Shown in pieces: positions 1 to 12,700 of a stretch of 64,000 bases of DNA; the first letter of the stretch is position 1; the number at the start of each line of letters is the position of its first letter. A program made the position numbers and the translations under genes. This stretch comes from Gigantopelta aegis. Its lineage: Eukaryota > Mollusca > Gastropoda > Neomphalida > Peltospiridae. The stretch is from NCBI RefSeq assembly GCF_016097555.1, contig NC_054702.1:62672650-62736649 (forward strand), in the 5' to 3' direction. Below the pieces are notes generated by a model that worked only from the letters and a program-made list of their open reading frames with translations, was not told where the DNA came from and searched no databases.

Positions 1-727
1 TGAGAAAAACCCACGAAAATAATACTTACCGATTCAAATATGAACTTTATTTGATGTATTTATAAAACATTTAAATGGATATGTGTGAGTAAAAGTTATA
101 AACTTGTACCTACTCAATGTGGTTTTTGTTAAAAAATTAATCCAGTAATCTAAAGGTTAAATACAAATTGGTCATTATAATCAAAACTACATCTATGTTC
201 AACAGATTTACAAAATACTATTTTAAACAAGTTGCGACATCTAATAGACCTTGCTTTTTAAGGTGCGCGGGTGCGATCGCTCTCATACAGCGCACTTAAT
301 TTCAATCTGACGAGTGTGAAAAACAGTGCACGTCACACTCAACAAATGTCGCACGTATAATAGATGAGTATATTTATTTCCACTGTTTACAAAAATCAAC
401 AGTTTTCATAGCTCATTTAGCTGATAGGAAGGTCCTTTTATTAAAACAATAAAAATTTCAAACATTGCAGTGGCTTCCATGCAGTCGTTAAACTGATATT
501 TCTCTTTGCTGAACAAATTGGGAAATACTGGTTTAATAGACAATTTTGTAGACGTACCAGTCAAAATCCAATCAAAGCTACACGGCCTATTTTGTTTATT
601 TTGGAAAGTGATTTTTCACTCGCCTTAGCATATTGAGGTGTGTGATTTTCCACTCGCCTATAATTTTCAAAAACCAAAGACTGATCTAACGTCTTGCATC
701 TCTCAGTTGATAAGCTTGTGTACTTAC
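1..727. other. Left edge, within or downstream of SF3B2, no exon seen
   Basis: AT-rich sequence expected to be the intron after SF3B2's last visible exon. No segment matches the missing SF3B2 C-terminus. A short motif, GTGATTTTYCACTCGCCT, occurs twice in direct orientation at about 606-660, which looks like the end of a degraded small transposon. Confidence 0.5.
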
Positions 728-3700
728 CCTTCTGCTGGTGTGATGAGCCCCGTGTCATCGTCTTCCTCCGATGACTCCTCCGATTCCTCCTCAGACTCGG
801 ACTCTGACTCGAGTTCTCCCCACTGTGTCTTGTCAACTTCCTCCTCCTCCACCGGAGTCTGGACAAAACAACAGTAACAGCCATGTTTAATTTCTTTCGT
901 TTCTTTTTAAAAAGACTCCACAAACATATAACACAATTAAAGTTTATTTTACCGACACAGAGCCAAAGACATTTTTTGCTATGACATCACAACATACTGA
1001 TGATGATAATGAGAAGAATATGAAGTTGCTGTATTTTCCTTTCAATATAGAACTACTTGACAAGACTGTGCTCCACTCTTTATGTTAGTTGAACTATCTC
1101 AGTATCACATGAAACTGCAGTACCTGTCATGTAATCATCTCCCATTTGGGGTCATACAGTTGGGAGACACACCCATAATCACACCTGTGAAGTGGGTGAA
1201 AATCTGTGTACGTGACCTTACATCTCCCCATTCAGCCCAGTGGTTCATCCCGGTAGGTCACGAACCAAGAGTAATAGCTATGTAAATCAGATGTCATGTC
1301 TGGTTACAACAAGAGCAACTCATGCATTAACTGGAGGTTGTTACAGGTATCAAATGACTAATACAGTGTGCTAGTAAACCATTTAAGGGGGTATCAAAAT
1401 CAGACTTCTTATGATGGTTTGGTCGCATAATACAGGTTTTAGTTTTAACACAGCCGGTTTAAATACATAGAAAGTCTAAACTGATTACAAAACATTCAGT
1501 GGTCATGTTAAAAAAAGCTGACATCTGACAATAATCAGGGTCTATTGTCAAGTCTATCAGATATTATTAACTGCAATACTGAATAAAAGTATGTGGAGTT
1601 TTGTTTTTGACTGCTACCTGGCATTCATTTTCTGTTTTCTGATACCTGAAAAAACAACAACTAAATACACAAGTCATTTTACAATTACAGTACTTACCGT
1701 GAAGTCTCCACTCTGTGTGCCAAAAACATCACCATACAGAGGTTTACCATGCTCGTCCACAGGTGGTTTGCCCCAACCTCCAGCATGGTAACCAAAAGAA
1801 CATGACTGAAATAGAAGAAAAAACCCCGAAATTAGAATATTACAGTACTGGCATCATTTCATGATATAATTAAATCACACTTCTCTTTCATACAGATTTA
1901 ACACTGGTACCAATATATTACCAGGTAAACCAGATGAGACAACCTAAATAAATGTTTAACTGAAGATAGTAATCTTTCAGTCCACTGTACATTTTAGAAA
2001 CCTCTTCTTTTTCTTCTTCTTTTTTATCAATATTAGTATTAAAAATTCTGCTAATAGTAAGAATTTGAGAACTAAATGCTACATCAGTTGTATTTTTAAT
2101 GTCCAACAAATTCTTTTTCTAATTTCAGAATAAGAAACGTAAGAAACATAACTGGGTTTTAGCTTAAATGGAACATATTCATACCTGAAACTTGCAGGTA
2201 GATGCCTATGTGTTATGGAACTCACAAACTTATTAGATTTTACAAAAATCAGTTTTTCACTGTAATGATGGTTTGATGTTACTTTTCAAATTGAATTTTA
2301 CCTCTGGAATAGGAGCATTCAGCCCTGGAACCTTCAAGTTAGGGTAGGATGGCGGTGGACCATACCGCTGCATGGCTATCAACCAAGGAGGTGGAACTTT
2401 TTCCGCCGACTAAAATCATAAAAAACAAACAAATTCAACAAAAAGAAAACAAAATGGTGTAACCTACCTATCATAACACTAAAATATATCATATGGCAAC
2501 TGAAAAAAACAAAAAACAATAAAATAAAATAAATAAACATTATTATATATATACTTTATATAAATTTGTAATGTATACATACATGTACCCTGATATGCCG
2601 TATTTATTAATTATAACAACATAACAGCATGAACAGAAATCCCGACTATTGGGAAAATATATTAAGCTTACAGAATCTCCAGATTAATGGCTTACAATAC
2701 AAATCAAAAACCTATCTTTGAGTATCTGTTTCTTTTCCTCTCAATGAAATAAGGTTATGTGGCTTCAATAAAATTATTGTAACATATACTCCATGCAGTT
2801 ATGTATTTTTTCATTATTATTAATAAACTGCAACATAACAATTACCTGGCCTATAGGCATACCAAGTGCTATCCTCAAGTTTTGTTTCTTATTAATAAAT
2901 TGTAACATAACAATTACCTGGCCTATAGGCATACCAAATGCTATCCTCAAGGTTTGTTTCTTATTAATAAATTGAAACATAACAATTACCTGGCCTATAG
3001 GCATACCAAGTGCTATCCTCAAGTCATCAGTTAAATTACCAGGTTTCTTCTCCTTCAGACGCGTTTCAAATTCTTTACCCTAAAATAAATCAATAACAAG
3101 ATACACCAAAAAACCCAAATTAGGAACATCCACGTAGCAAGGTTTTTTTATTTGAAAAACATGAAACACACAGAATTCATATAAAATTAAATGAAGTACT
3201 CATGATATTTATTTACTACTTTCTGCATTTAAAATAAATTATATATATAGGTAGTATAGGACAGCAATATTTTCTTTAAAAAGAAGTGTGAAGAAAATAA
3301 CAGCTTTGTCAGAGTTCTCTGCCCATAGCCAAATTAGCCAATTGATAATTTTTATTAAAGTGGTTACAACATTTCATATTTGGCTAATAAACATTTATTT
3401 AAATCAGACACTTTATAATAACATTCAAGATGATATTCTACCTATCTAAAAATTGGCAAAAACTAAAAAAAAAAATCAGAGCATGCATTTTATAAATTTT
3501 GCAAGAGCAAAAAAGCAAGCAAACCTCATAATACAGGTCTCCATGAATGGTCATTTTAGGCTTCACTTGATGTCTGAAGAAAGCATCATGCAGTTTCTGG
3601 TAGTCGATATCTATTTTTCCCATCTTGGGTCGGACACGCTCTCTCATCTTAGCCTTAAGTGTCTTCTGGTCTTCCTAGATTAAAAACAAACATATACAAT

Positions 3701-6700
3701 ACTTTTGGGGTTTTTTTGTTGTTGTTTATTTTTACTTAGAACGTTTCCCCATGAATTATTATTCATAAAAACTTAAGGCAACTAAAAAAATAAATATTTT
3801 TCATCCTACCAAGCCCTAACAACTTTTATAACATGTTGCTTCGCCAAACAATTCTGAATCAATAGTAATAAAATACCACAGACAAGGCAAATAAACAGAC
3901 TTACCCCGCCACCCCATCCCAACTGCTGGTATCTTCTGATGTCCACGAATTACAACATTAGACAAATATTACAGATCCACTTTGTCTCATTCAATGAATT
4001 AAAAACCATTTGACTAAACTTAAATCTGTGATGACACTATTTCAATTACATTATAGCTCAAGGTGCTAAGAGTCTAATGCACACGGTTTCATTATAAATC
4101 TTCATGACAAACCTTCTCGGCAAGAGCCGCTCTCATCTCTTCAATTCCAGTGGCCTTGATGAAATCGGGCAACTCAAACGGCTGTTTCTCAATACCGCGC
4201 TTTCCCTGCAGGTACTTCCTCTTATAGCACCAGTGGCGAGGGACAGGCACTGTGTTCCTTGTGGCCTGAAAGTAGAAGAGTGTTGTTTAACATCATTATA
4301 TTTTCACTCAGAAACCAACAAAAGACATCTGGCTGCTCAACACCAGATCAATTTGTAGGGTCTAATATGTAATCCAAATACTCGAACAAACAGTTGCCAA
4401 TTACATATATGGAGAATACTTTGAGGACGACCACGTGAACAAAGGAAACGGAACACAGAGTGCAAGCAAGCCATGAGACGAAAAACAGACTGAAGCCTTT
4501 GACACTTTGACTTACTAGCTGTTGCTGAACTCATTAAACGTCAGACCAAGTCAGTTTGGTGGGAGGATGGGGTGAGATATGCACAATAAGTAACAGGTCA
4601 GGATAATGTATTAAAAGAATAAGTGATCAGAACCGTTTCCTTTAATGATTCAAAACCCCAACATATTGTGGACAATTAGTTTGACAGCATTAAAAATAAA
4701 AACAAGGTGGGTGATCAAGCAATACTCTACATGCAGTATCATGTTTATGACATGCTCACCTTCAGCTGTACCAAGAGTCGAGGATCTCGTGCCGTCACGT
4801 CATGCATCTCCACCACATCAGGCCGGGTGACCAACTGAAACGGGACAGAACATGTTTCAATCACACTCCAGCATTTTCTTATTATAGTGTTTTCCCTAGC
4901 TTGTTTTAGCATGGTGCAGCACAATGCCTCAATAGTCTAGCACCACCTTGCCTTAATCAGCACCATGCTGCCCTGAGATTAAACAAGCCTTTTTCAGTAA
5001 TTAATTCTAAAATTGCCTTTATAAAACACCCAAAAAGGTATTTTAATTATTGATTAATAAAATATGCATTTTATATCTTTTGCCATTCATTTATTAAAGA
5101 AAGAAAGAAGTGTTTTATTTAACGACGCACTCAACACATTTTATTTACGGTTATATGGCGTCAGACATATGGTTAAGGACCACACACATTTTTTTTAGAG
5201 GAAACCCGCTGTCGCCACATAGGCTACTCTTTTTTACGACAGGCAGCAAGGGATCTTTTATTTGCGCTCCCCACAGGCAGGATAGCACAAACCATGGCCT
5301 TTGTTGAACCAGTTATGGATCACTGGTCGGTGCAAGTGGTTTACACCTACCCATTGAGCCTTGCGGAGCACTCACTCAGGGTTTGGAGTCGGTATCTGGA
5401 TTAAAAATCCCATGCCTCGACTGGGATCCGAACCCAGTACCTACCAGCCTGTAGACCGATGGCCTGCCACGACGCCACCGAGGCCGGTCATTTATTAAAG
5501 CAAGCACATAAATTACATTAATGTTTATTTCAATTAATTTTTGTGTATTTTTAATAAAAAACAAGTGTCCTAATAATGGTGAAAATGCCCCAAGAGTGTT
5601 TGGTCTACCATGCCTTGCTTAATTTTTAGGGAAATCACTATATTAGCCATCTAAATCATGGTAATTGCAACACAAGAAATCTTTTATATGCCCAGATAGG
5701 ATAACACATACCCATGGATGTTTTAGTATGACCGTTATAAAATGGTTGAATGTGAAAAACTTTATAGCTCAGATAGCTTGATCCTGCCTCAGGTAAGTTC
5801 TTTACCACTAATTGTATAACTATTACATCAATATAAAATACTTTCAAATAAAAACGTATCTATTTCTTCAGGAAATTAATAAATGGCAGAAGTTCTTTTC
5901 TTCAGTAGCCGAATGAGGAAATTTTTAAATTTTTAATTCAAACAATGAAAAATATATATCTGCATGTTATTAATAAACAATAACATTTACCGATTCAACA
6001 TAAACAGATAACATAAACAATTAATTTATTAATTTTAAACAATGAAGAAAACAACTGAAACAATATATTTACGTTTTTAAGCATTTCCAAAAGTAGTGCA
6101 AAACTGAAGTTCAAGCAGTTATGAACGTCTTTTTTTTTTTAAGGTCACATAATATAATTCAAACCAATCCAAGCATTTATAACAAGAGTATTTACAAACT
6201 GGAAATATATATTTTTTTAAAGCAAGAAACTGTAACTAAATATGTAATATAAATAATATTGCATACCTGTTTAAGCTGGGCAACACTAAGACGAGTAAGC
6301 TTCTTCAATTTTTTCTTTGAAATTTTGGGAACATCATCATCATGTAACATGTCCTAAAATAAATAATTTTTTTTAAATTAAGATGATTATTAGGATATAT
6401 CTGATATACCTGTATGGTGAAATAATATTTAAAGCAGCATTTAATTTGAAAATATGAACAAAATGAAATCATAAAACAACAATATAAAAATTGCAAAGCT
6501 ACTTACATCATCATCATCGTCGTCGTCATCATCATCATTTTTCTCTGCTTCCTTTAGCTTGGCTTCTTGGGCCCTTTTAATCTCTTCCTCTAGTTTTTTC
6601 TGTTCAGCTTTTGCCACATCTCTTGGCTTTTCAGGCTCAGAAATCTTAAATACAGAGCAAATATAACCACATTAACTTTAATGTACATCTGGGCTCACAA

Positions 6701-9700
6701 TATGTTTAACACACACATAAAGTATGTTTCAATGAATGGACGAATGAACAAATGAATGAATGAATGAAGTAATGATCAAAAACAACATTAAAAATTCAAA
6801 AGTTAAATTAAAACAGTTTAAAGAGCAGTGCAAAAATACAAATATCACAGGTAAGTAAAAATAACATTTAGAATGAAATCGATATTCGGTTACATTTTCC
6901 ACTATAAACCATAAGGTTAATTACTGGAAATGCAAAAAGAAAAAAAAAAGTGGACCAAAAAAAAAAGAGTAGGAAAATAAGGAAAACTACAAGATCTGCA
7001 AATGGAGGTTTTCATCACGAACATCTACAGGAACAGTTTTTGGGTGGTACTAAAATCCAAATTAGTGAAAAATCTAAATATTTTTATCTTTAACTAAAAC
7101 AATTTGGGATTAAAAATTTAAAAAAATTGATGTATACTTAAACTGAATCATAGATTACAGGTAACGTTATGTATGCAAAGAAAATACATTTTTATTAAGC
7201 AACAATTATTTTTACGTTTTAAAATAAAATGCAAAATTTACCTTAAAAGCTTCAAAAATCTTAGCGAAGGTGTGATAACTGGGGTCTGTGGGTTCTAGAT
7301 CCAGTTGTTCCTGAACATATCTGAAAAAATAAAAATAAAAAATAAAATAATAATATATTAAATGGATGCTCATTCAAGACAGACGGACGGTTTGTAGGAT
7401 TGATCACCTGTGGAGGTATTTTAAAAGTCATGGACCATGTTTGCCAGTTTGTGGAAATGAAATGAGATGAGCTCTAGGAACATTTGTTTAAGGACACCGT
7501 AGCACATTTTAAACATCCAGTGATTAATTGCTCTTCTTTAACCGGCCTCAGTGGCGCAGTGGTTAAGCCATCGGACTACAGGCTGGTAGGTACATGGTTT
7601 GCAGCCAGCAGCTCCAACCCAGAATAAGTTCTTAAATGCTCAATGGGTAGGTGCAAGGCCACTACACCCTATTCTCTTCTCACTAACCACTAACCCACTG
7701 TGCTGGACAGACAGTCCAGATAGCTGAAGTGTGTGCCCAGGACAGTATGCTTGAAACTTAATTGGATTTAAGCACGAAAATAAGTTGAAATGAAATGAAA
7801 TGCTCTTCTTTGTTTACATTTGTGTGCTACCTAGCATGATAGCTTTGTAAAAAAAAAAAATTGGCTTAATTTTTTTCTTAATATCCATAATCTCTTCCAC
7901 TCTTTCCTGGGAGTGTGTTGAGATATATTATCATCCATTAAAGGCTTTTGTAGGAGATATCGCTGGCACTACAATTTGTGATATCTCCTGCGATATCTCC
8001 GCAGGAGATATCACTTCTTATAATCTTGATTGGTCAAATTTTAATCACAAGACAATGTTTTGTTACGTCACTGTGTTTGTTTCAGCGCTAAAAACCTACC
8101 ATTAGTGATGTCACGCCACTGCCGTTCTGCTAGTTAACAAGTCTACCGCTGACATTCAACCCACATTACTGACATTGTTTACAACTGTCGCAAATGAAAA
8201 GAATGATAATGGATGATAAAAAGAATACCTCCCTCGTGTCTTGTGATATCATAATTTATCAGCCTCGGTTTTCATACTTTTATCAACTCGCGCTGATAAA
8301 TTATGATATCACAAGACACGAGGGGAGTATCCTCTATTTATTTGTAAACAGGGGATCTGTGAATAAAAATGTATTAAAAAATACACAAATAAACATTCAG
8401 TAATCAAAATACAATGTTAAGCCATCAGATGTAAAGCTGGTAGGTACTGGGTGCATCTTCCAGAACAGGCTGAGCGAGTTGAAGGACTCTTTGGGTTGGT
8501 GTAAGGCCACCAAACAGACATCCCCCCTTCACTGACCTGAACAGACAATCTAGATAACTGCATGCAAACCCTGCAATTGCCCACGGCAATCGACAATGCT
8601 GTGGAGATTGCAGCAGAGATTTCAATTCTCCACGGTACTGTCTTACCATGGAGCGGAGCAAACTCTTTTTACATGCTCATATACCACTAAGGTTTTGAGC
8701 ATGTCTGTCCAAGGTCCCGTCCCTTTACTGTGGACTATATTCAAGAGTTTTTCAATGGCATGTTGTTTTTTGCCGTGGAAATTTTCTTAATTGCAGGAGT
8801 TAGCTATGAAATGAAAATGTGTCAATAGTCCTGCGTACTCTATCTGAACTTCCTCTTCTTCTTCTTTGGCAGCAGCGTCTTCCGTTGTTTTCCTCATCAA
8901 TTTCTGCTCCTGAACACGACTTCTCTTTGCCTTCTTCTTCTTTTTCTTCCTCTTCTTGTTTTTAGACTAAAACACAATAACAATCATCAGATGTTGCTTC
9001 ATGCCCGATTAATTATTTTTTGTTGTGAAATTTATTTGTCAATAATCTCACATCTAAGGCTTTTATTTATTAAAATAGTTATATTTTACCATGGCATTTA
9101 CTTTACATACCTTTAAGATTTGTCAAATAACTTTATGGACAATCTTCAACAATTCAATTCATTTAAAAACATAACATATTTGTATTTGAAACTATAATGT
9201 ATTGCTTGTTGTAACACAAATAAATGATGCCGATTACTGTGGCTTCAATTAAAAAATAATAACAATAAAATCAAGTGAATTTCTCTCTTTAACATTTTTC
9301 TTCATTATTACTTTTACAAATGTCTACAAATGAAATTATGGTTTGGCACAGCAAATAAAATTAAAAAAACAAAACTTTACTAACAAATCAATCCACTAAT
9401 TTTGTCACTGGAGATAATATCTATTTAAGCACACAGATTCTAAAACAAAAATCCTTTAATTGAGATGACATACTTCTTTTGATGCCTTTGTAGGCTTTGG
9501 AACTTCCTCTTCATCCTCCATAACTTCTATGACTGCCTCTTCTTCTTCTTCTTCTTCTTCTTTCTCTTCTTCAGTAGACTTTTCTTTTTCTGCTACTATA
9601 TCATCTACAAAGATTAAATACAGTCATTGTATAGTACAGATTTGAAACAAATTATTTTTCAACACTCGTTAGCAATATAATCAAGAACATTAATCAAAGA

Positions 9701-12700
9701 ACAGACATAAATTAAGCAAAACTGTATTATCAATAATAACAACAGGCATCAACGAGGAATGCAGGTCAACTCGCCCCAGCGTTTGGTCAAATCATCCCCG
9801 TGTTTGGTCAATTCGACCCAGCGTTTGGACAACTCATCCCCGTGTTTGGTCAATTCGACCCAGCGTTTGGACAACTCATCCCAGTGTTTGGACAACTTGC
9901 CCCAAACTTGTCCATAAATAACTGTGATAAAATTAAAACTGAAAGTCTACAACTTTGGTGTCATCTTATTTATTAATATTACAGTGAAACTCCACTATTA
10001 CGACTACTTATTAAAATGTTTTTTTATTGGGGAGATCCAACAATTAACTACAATAAACTTTAGGATGATCAGGCAAGGCTTTTTGACTCCGACTGGTGTA
10101 CATATTCAACAACATTTAATGCACATTATTGCTTAAAATATTGGTATATTAATTAATAAAATGGTAATGATATGAGTTGACTAAACAGTGTGGGGCGAGT
10201 TGACCAATGGCTGGGTGAGTTGATAGCGGGTCGAGTTGATAGCGGGTCGAGTTGACCTGCTCCCATCACTGAGTACATGTATCAATCTGTGTTGCTTTAC
10301 CTCCTTTCTCTAATCTTTCTAACTCCTCTGGACTGACTCCCACCTCCTGGGCTCGCACACTCTTGAACTCAAGAACCTTCTCCAGGGCAGATGGCAGCCG
10401 GAATTCTTTCGGTCCTTCCTGCTGGGGCATTTTCCTATCAGATGGTGGTCCAGAACGTTCACCATGTGGAGGTGGACCCATTTTCTCACTGTGAGAGCTA
10501 GGTGTCATCCTCTCACCGTGTGGTGCAGGTGCTGCCATTCTTTCACCATGAGGCGGGGGTCCTATTCGGTCCCCATGAGGTGGGGGTCCCATTCTGTCCC
10601 CATGAGTTGGAGGTCCCATTCGGTCCCCATGAGGCATAGGTCCCATTCTGTCCCCATGAGATGGAGGTACCATTCTATCCCCATGAGGTGGAGGTCCCAT
10701 TCTGTCCCCATGTGGAGGTGGCCCCATTCTTTCTCCAAGTTGTGGCCCCATCCTTTCTCCATGTGGAGGTCCCATCCTTTCTCCAAGTTGTGGCCCCATC
10801 CTTTCTCCAAGTTGTGGCCCCATCCTTTCTCCAGGTGGGGGCCCCATCCTTTCTCCAGGTGGGGGCCCCATCCTTTCTCCATGTGGAGGCCCCATCCTTT
10901 CTCCAAGTTGTGGCCCCATCCTTTCTCCAAGTTGTGGCCCCATCCTTTCTCCATGTGGTGGAGGCCCCATCCTTTCCCCATGTGGAGGTCCCATTTGGTC
11001 ACCATGTGAAGGCCCCATTCTTTCTCCAAGCGGAGGCCCCATTCTTTCCACCAGTGATGGAGGCCCCATTCTTTCTGGATGTGGAGGTCCCATTCTTTCT
11101 GGATGTGGAGGCCCCATTCTTTCTCCAAGTGGCGGTTGCCCCATTCTTTCTCCAAGTGGCGGTTGCCCCATTCTTTCTCCAAGTGGCGGTTGCCCCATTC
11201 TTTCTCCAAGTGGCGGTTGCCCCATTCTTTCGCCTAATGATGGCTGCCCCATTCTTTCCCCTAGCGAGGGAGGTGCCATTCTTTCTTCAAGAGGTGATGG
11301 AGGTCCCATTCTGTCACCATGCTGTGGGGGTCCCATTCTGTCACCATGCTGTTGTCTTATGTGGTCACCCATCATCACCCTGTCACCCTGTTGAGGCATT
11401 CTGTGCTCCCCATGTGGTGGATTGCCTGCATCAGTCTGTGAGGCAAAATGAAAAATTATGAACCACTATTTTCCTTTCATACATGTAATTCTCATAAATG
11501 ATGTTAACATATATTTCAACTTAGTGAATGTTAAGGAATCTACACAAAATTTATATTAACTGATATGTTTATAAAATAGAATATATTGTAACCTCATAAT
11601 CTCCAAATTAATCGATCATATATAATATTAATAAGAAACAAGTTGAAAACCACAACCCCAATATTATTATTATTGTATATACTCATGGAAAAAAGGTTCC
11701 TTTATATGCATTGTCAAGGTATATGATTAATGGTAATGAAGAATTCTTTAAAATCATTTTCAAAAAATTACTTATATGTCATTCCTAAATCAATTTGCAA
11801 ATGAATAATAAATTTCAATGTTTACAAACTTTACAATTGGTTTGACACCATTTTATTTGCTGCACAGGAACTTTATCATCAAGTAAATAAAGTTTACTAT
11901 ACAAAGAATAAATGTCTGAATGAATGTTTAACGCCATCCCACAAAAACACAATAAATTGGCTAACTGGGGGTTAAAACAAAAGGTACTATACAAAAGAAA
12001 TATGTATGTATAAAAGTTTAACCATTTGAATGGATACTAAAAACACTCCTTTTAGTCCACACTAACCATCATTGGTTGTGTAATCCTCTGCCCTTGCGGT
12101 GGACTTGGCTGAGGCGGTCTCAACCCCTGCTGCATCCCAGGTGGTGCCATGTGAGGGGGAGGAGGCATCATTCCTTGCGACTGGACGATACCTGTTGGCT
12201 GAACTCGTCCAGGGGCTGAAGTGGGGGGACCTGCCATGCCCGTGGGTACAGCCTGCGGTGTTGCCACGGGCTGGGGTGGTGGTATGGCTCCTGAAGCTGA
12301 CCCAGGTGGTGCTGCAACCTGCTGCTGCTGCTGACCTGTGGAAACATCCAGTACATGAGTGATAACCTGATAAACACTGTACAGAATTCATCTCAGACCT
12401 GGCTTTAAGGTACACATTTGCCTGCCTTTTAACAGGGGATTGGTCAATAGGCATAGCCTATATAAAGACATTTCCCTACATTATACAATTGAAATATTAG
12501 CTGGTCAACATGGACATTTTAAAAAGTACAAGATGTGCATTTAGTGTTGAAAAATGAAAAACTACTGTATATTTAACCTGTCACATTACTTATTATGGTG
12601 TTCCAACAGTGAACGACACAAATAATGGAAATTATGTTTCAATTTATAATATAATTTTTTTAATTCTATTTTAGGACAGTTTTAGTATGATTTTCATTAA

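Noticed and set aside
26-60. Possible exon donor at the left edge (GAATCGGTAAGTATT on minus)
   Set aside because: The preceding reading does not match the missing SF3B2 C-terminus and soon meets a stop.
561-923. 120-codon minus-strand frame over the exon at 728-858
   Set aside because: It is out of frame with the conserved TPVEEEE...GLITPAEG reading of SF3B2 and runs through splice sites.
8226-8331. microRNA precursor
   Set aside because: The hairpin is near perfect and of MITE type, with similar foldbacks elsewhere in the window; nothing indicates Drosha/Dicer processing.
10562-11461. Long open frames in the other minus frame and on the plus strand across the SF3B2 repeat exon
   Set aside because: They arise because a repeated GC-rich unit without stops in one frame lacks them in others. 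Only the GERMGPP frame continues into conserved SF3B2 sequence on both sides.
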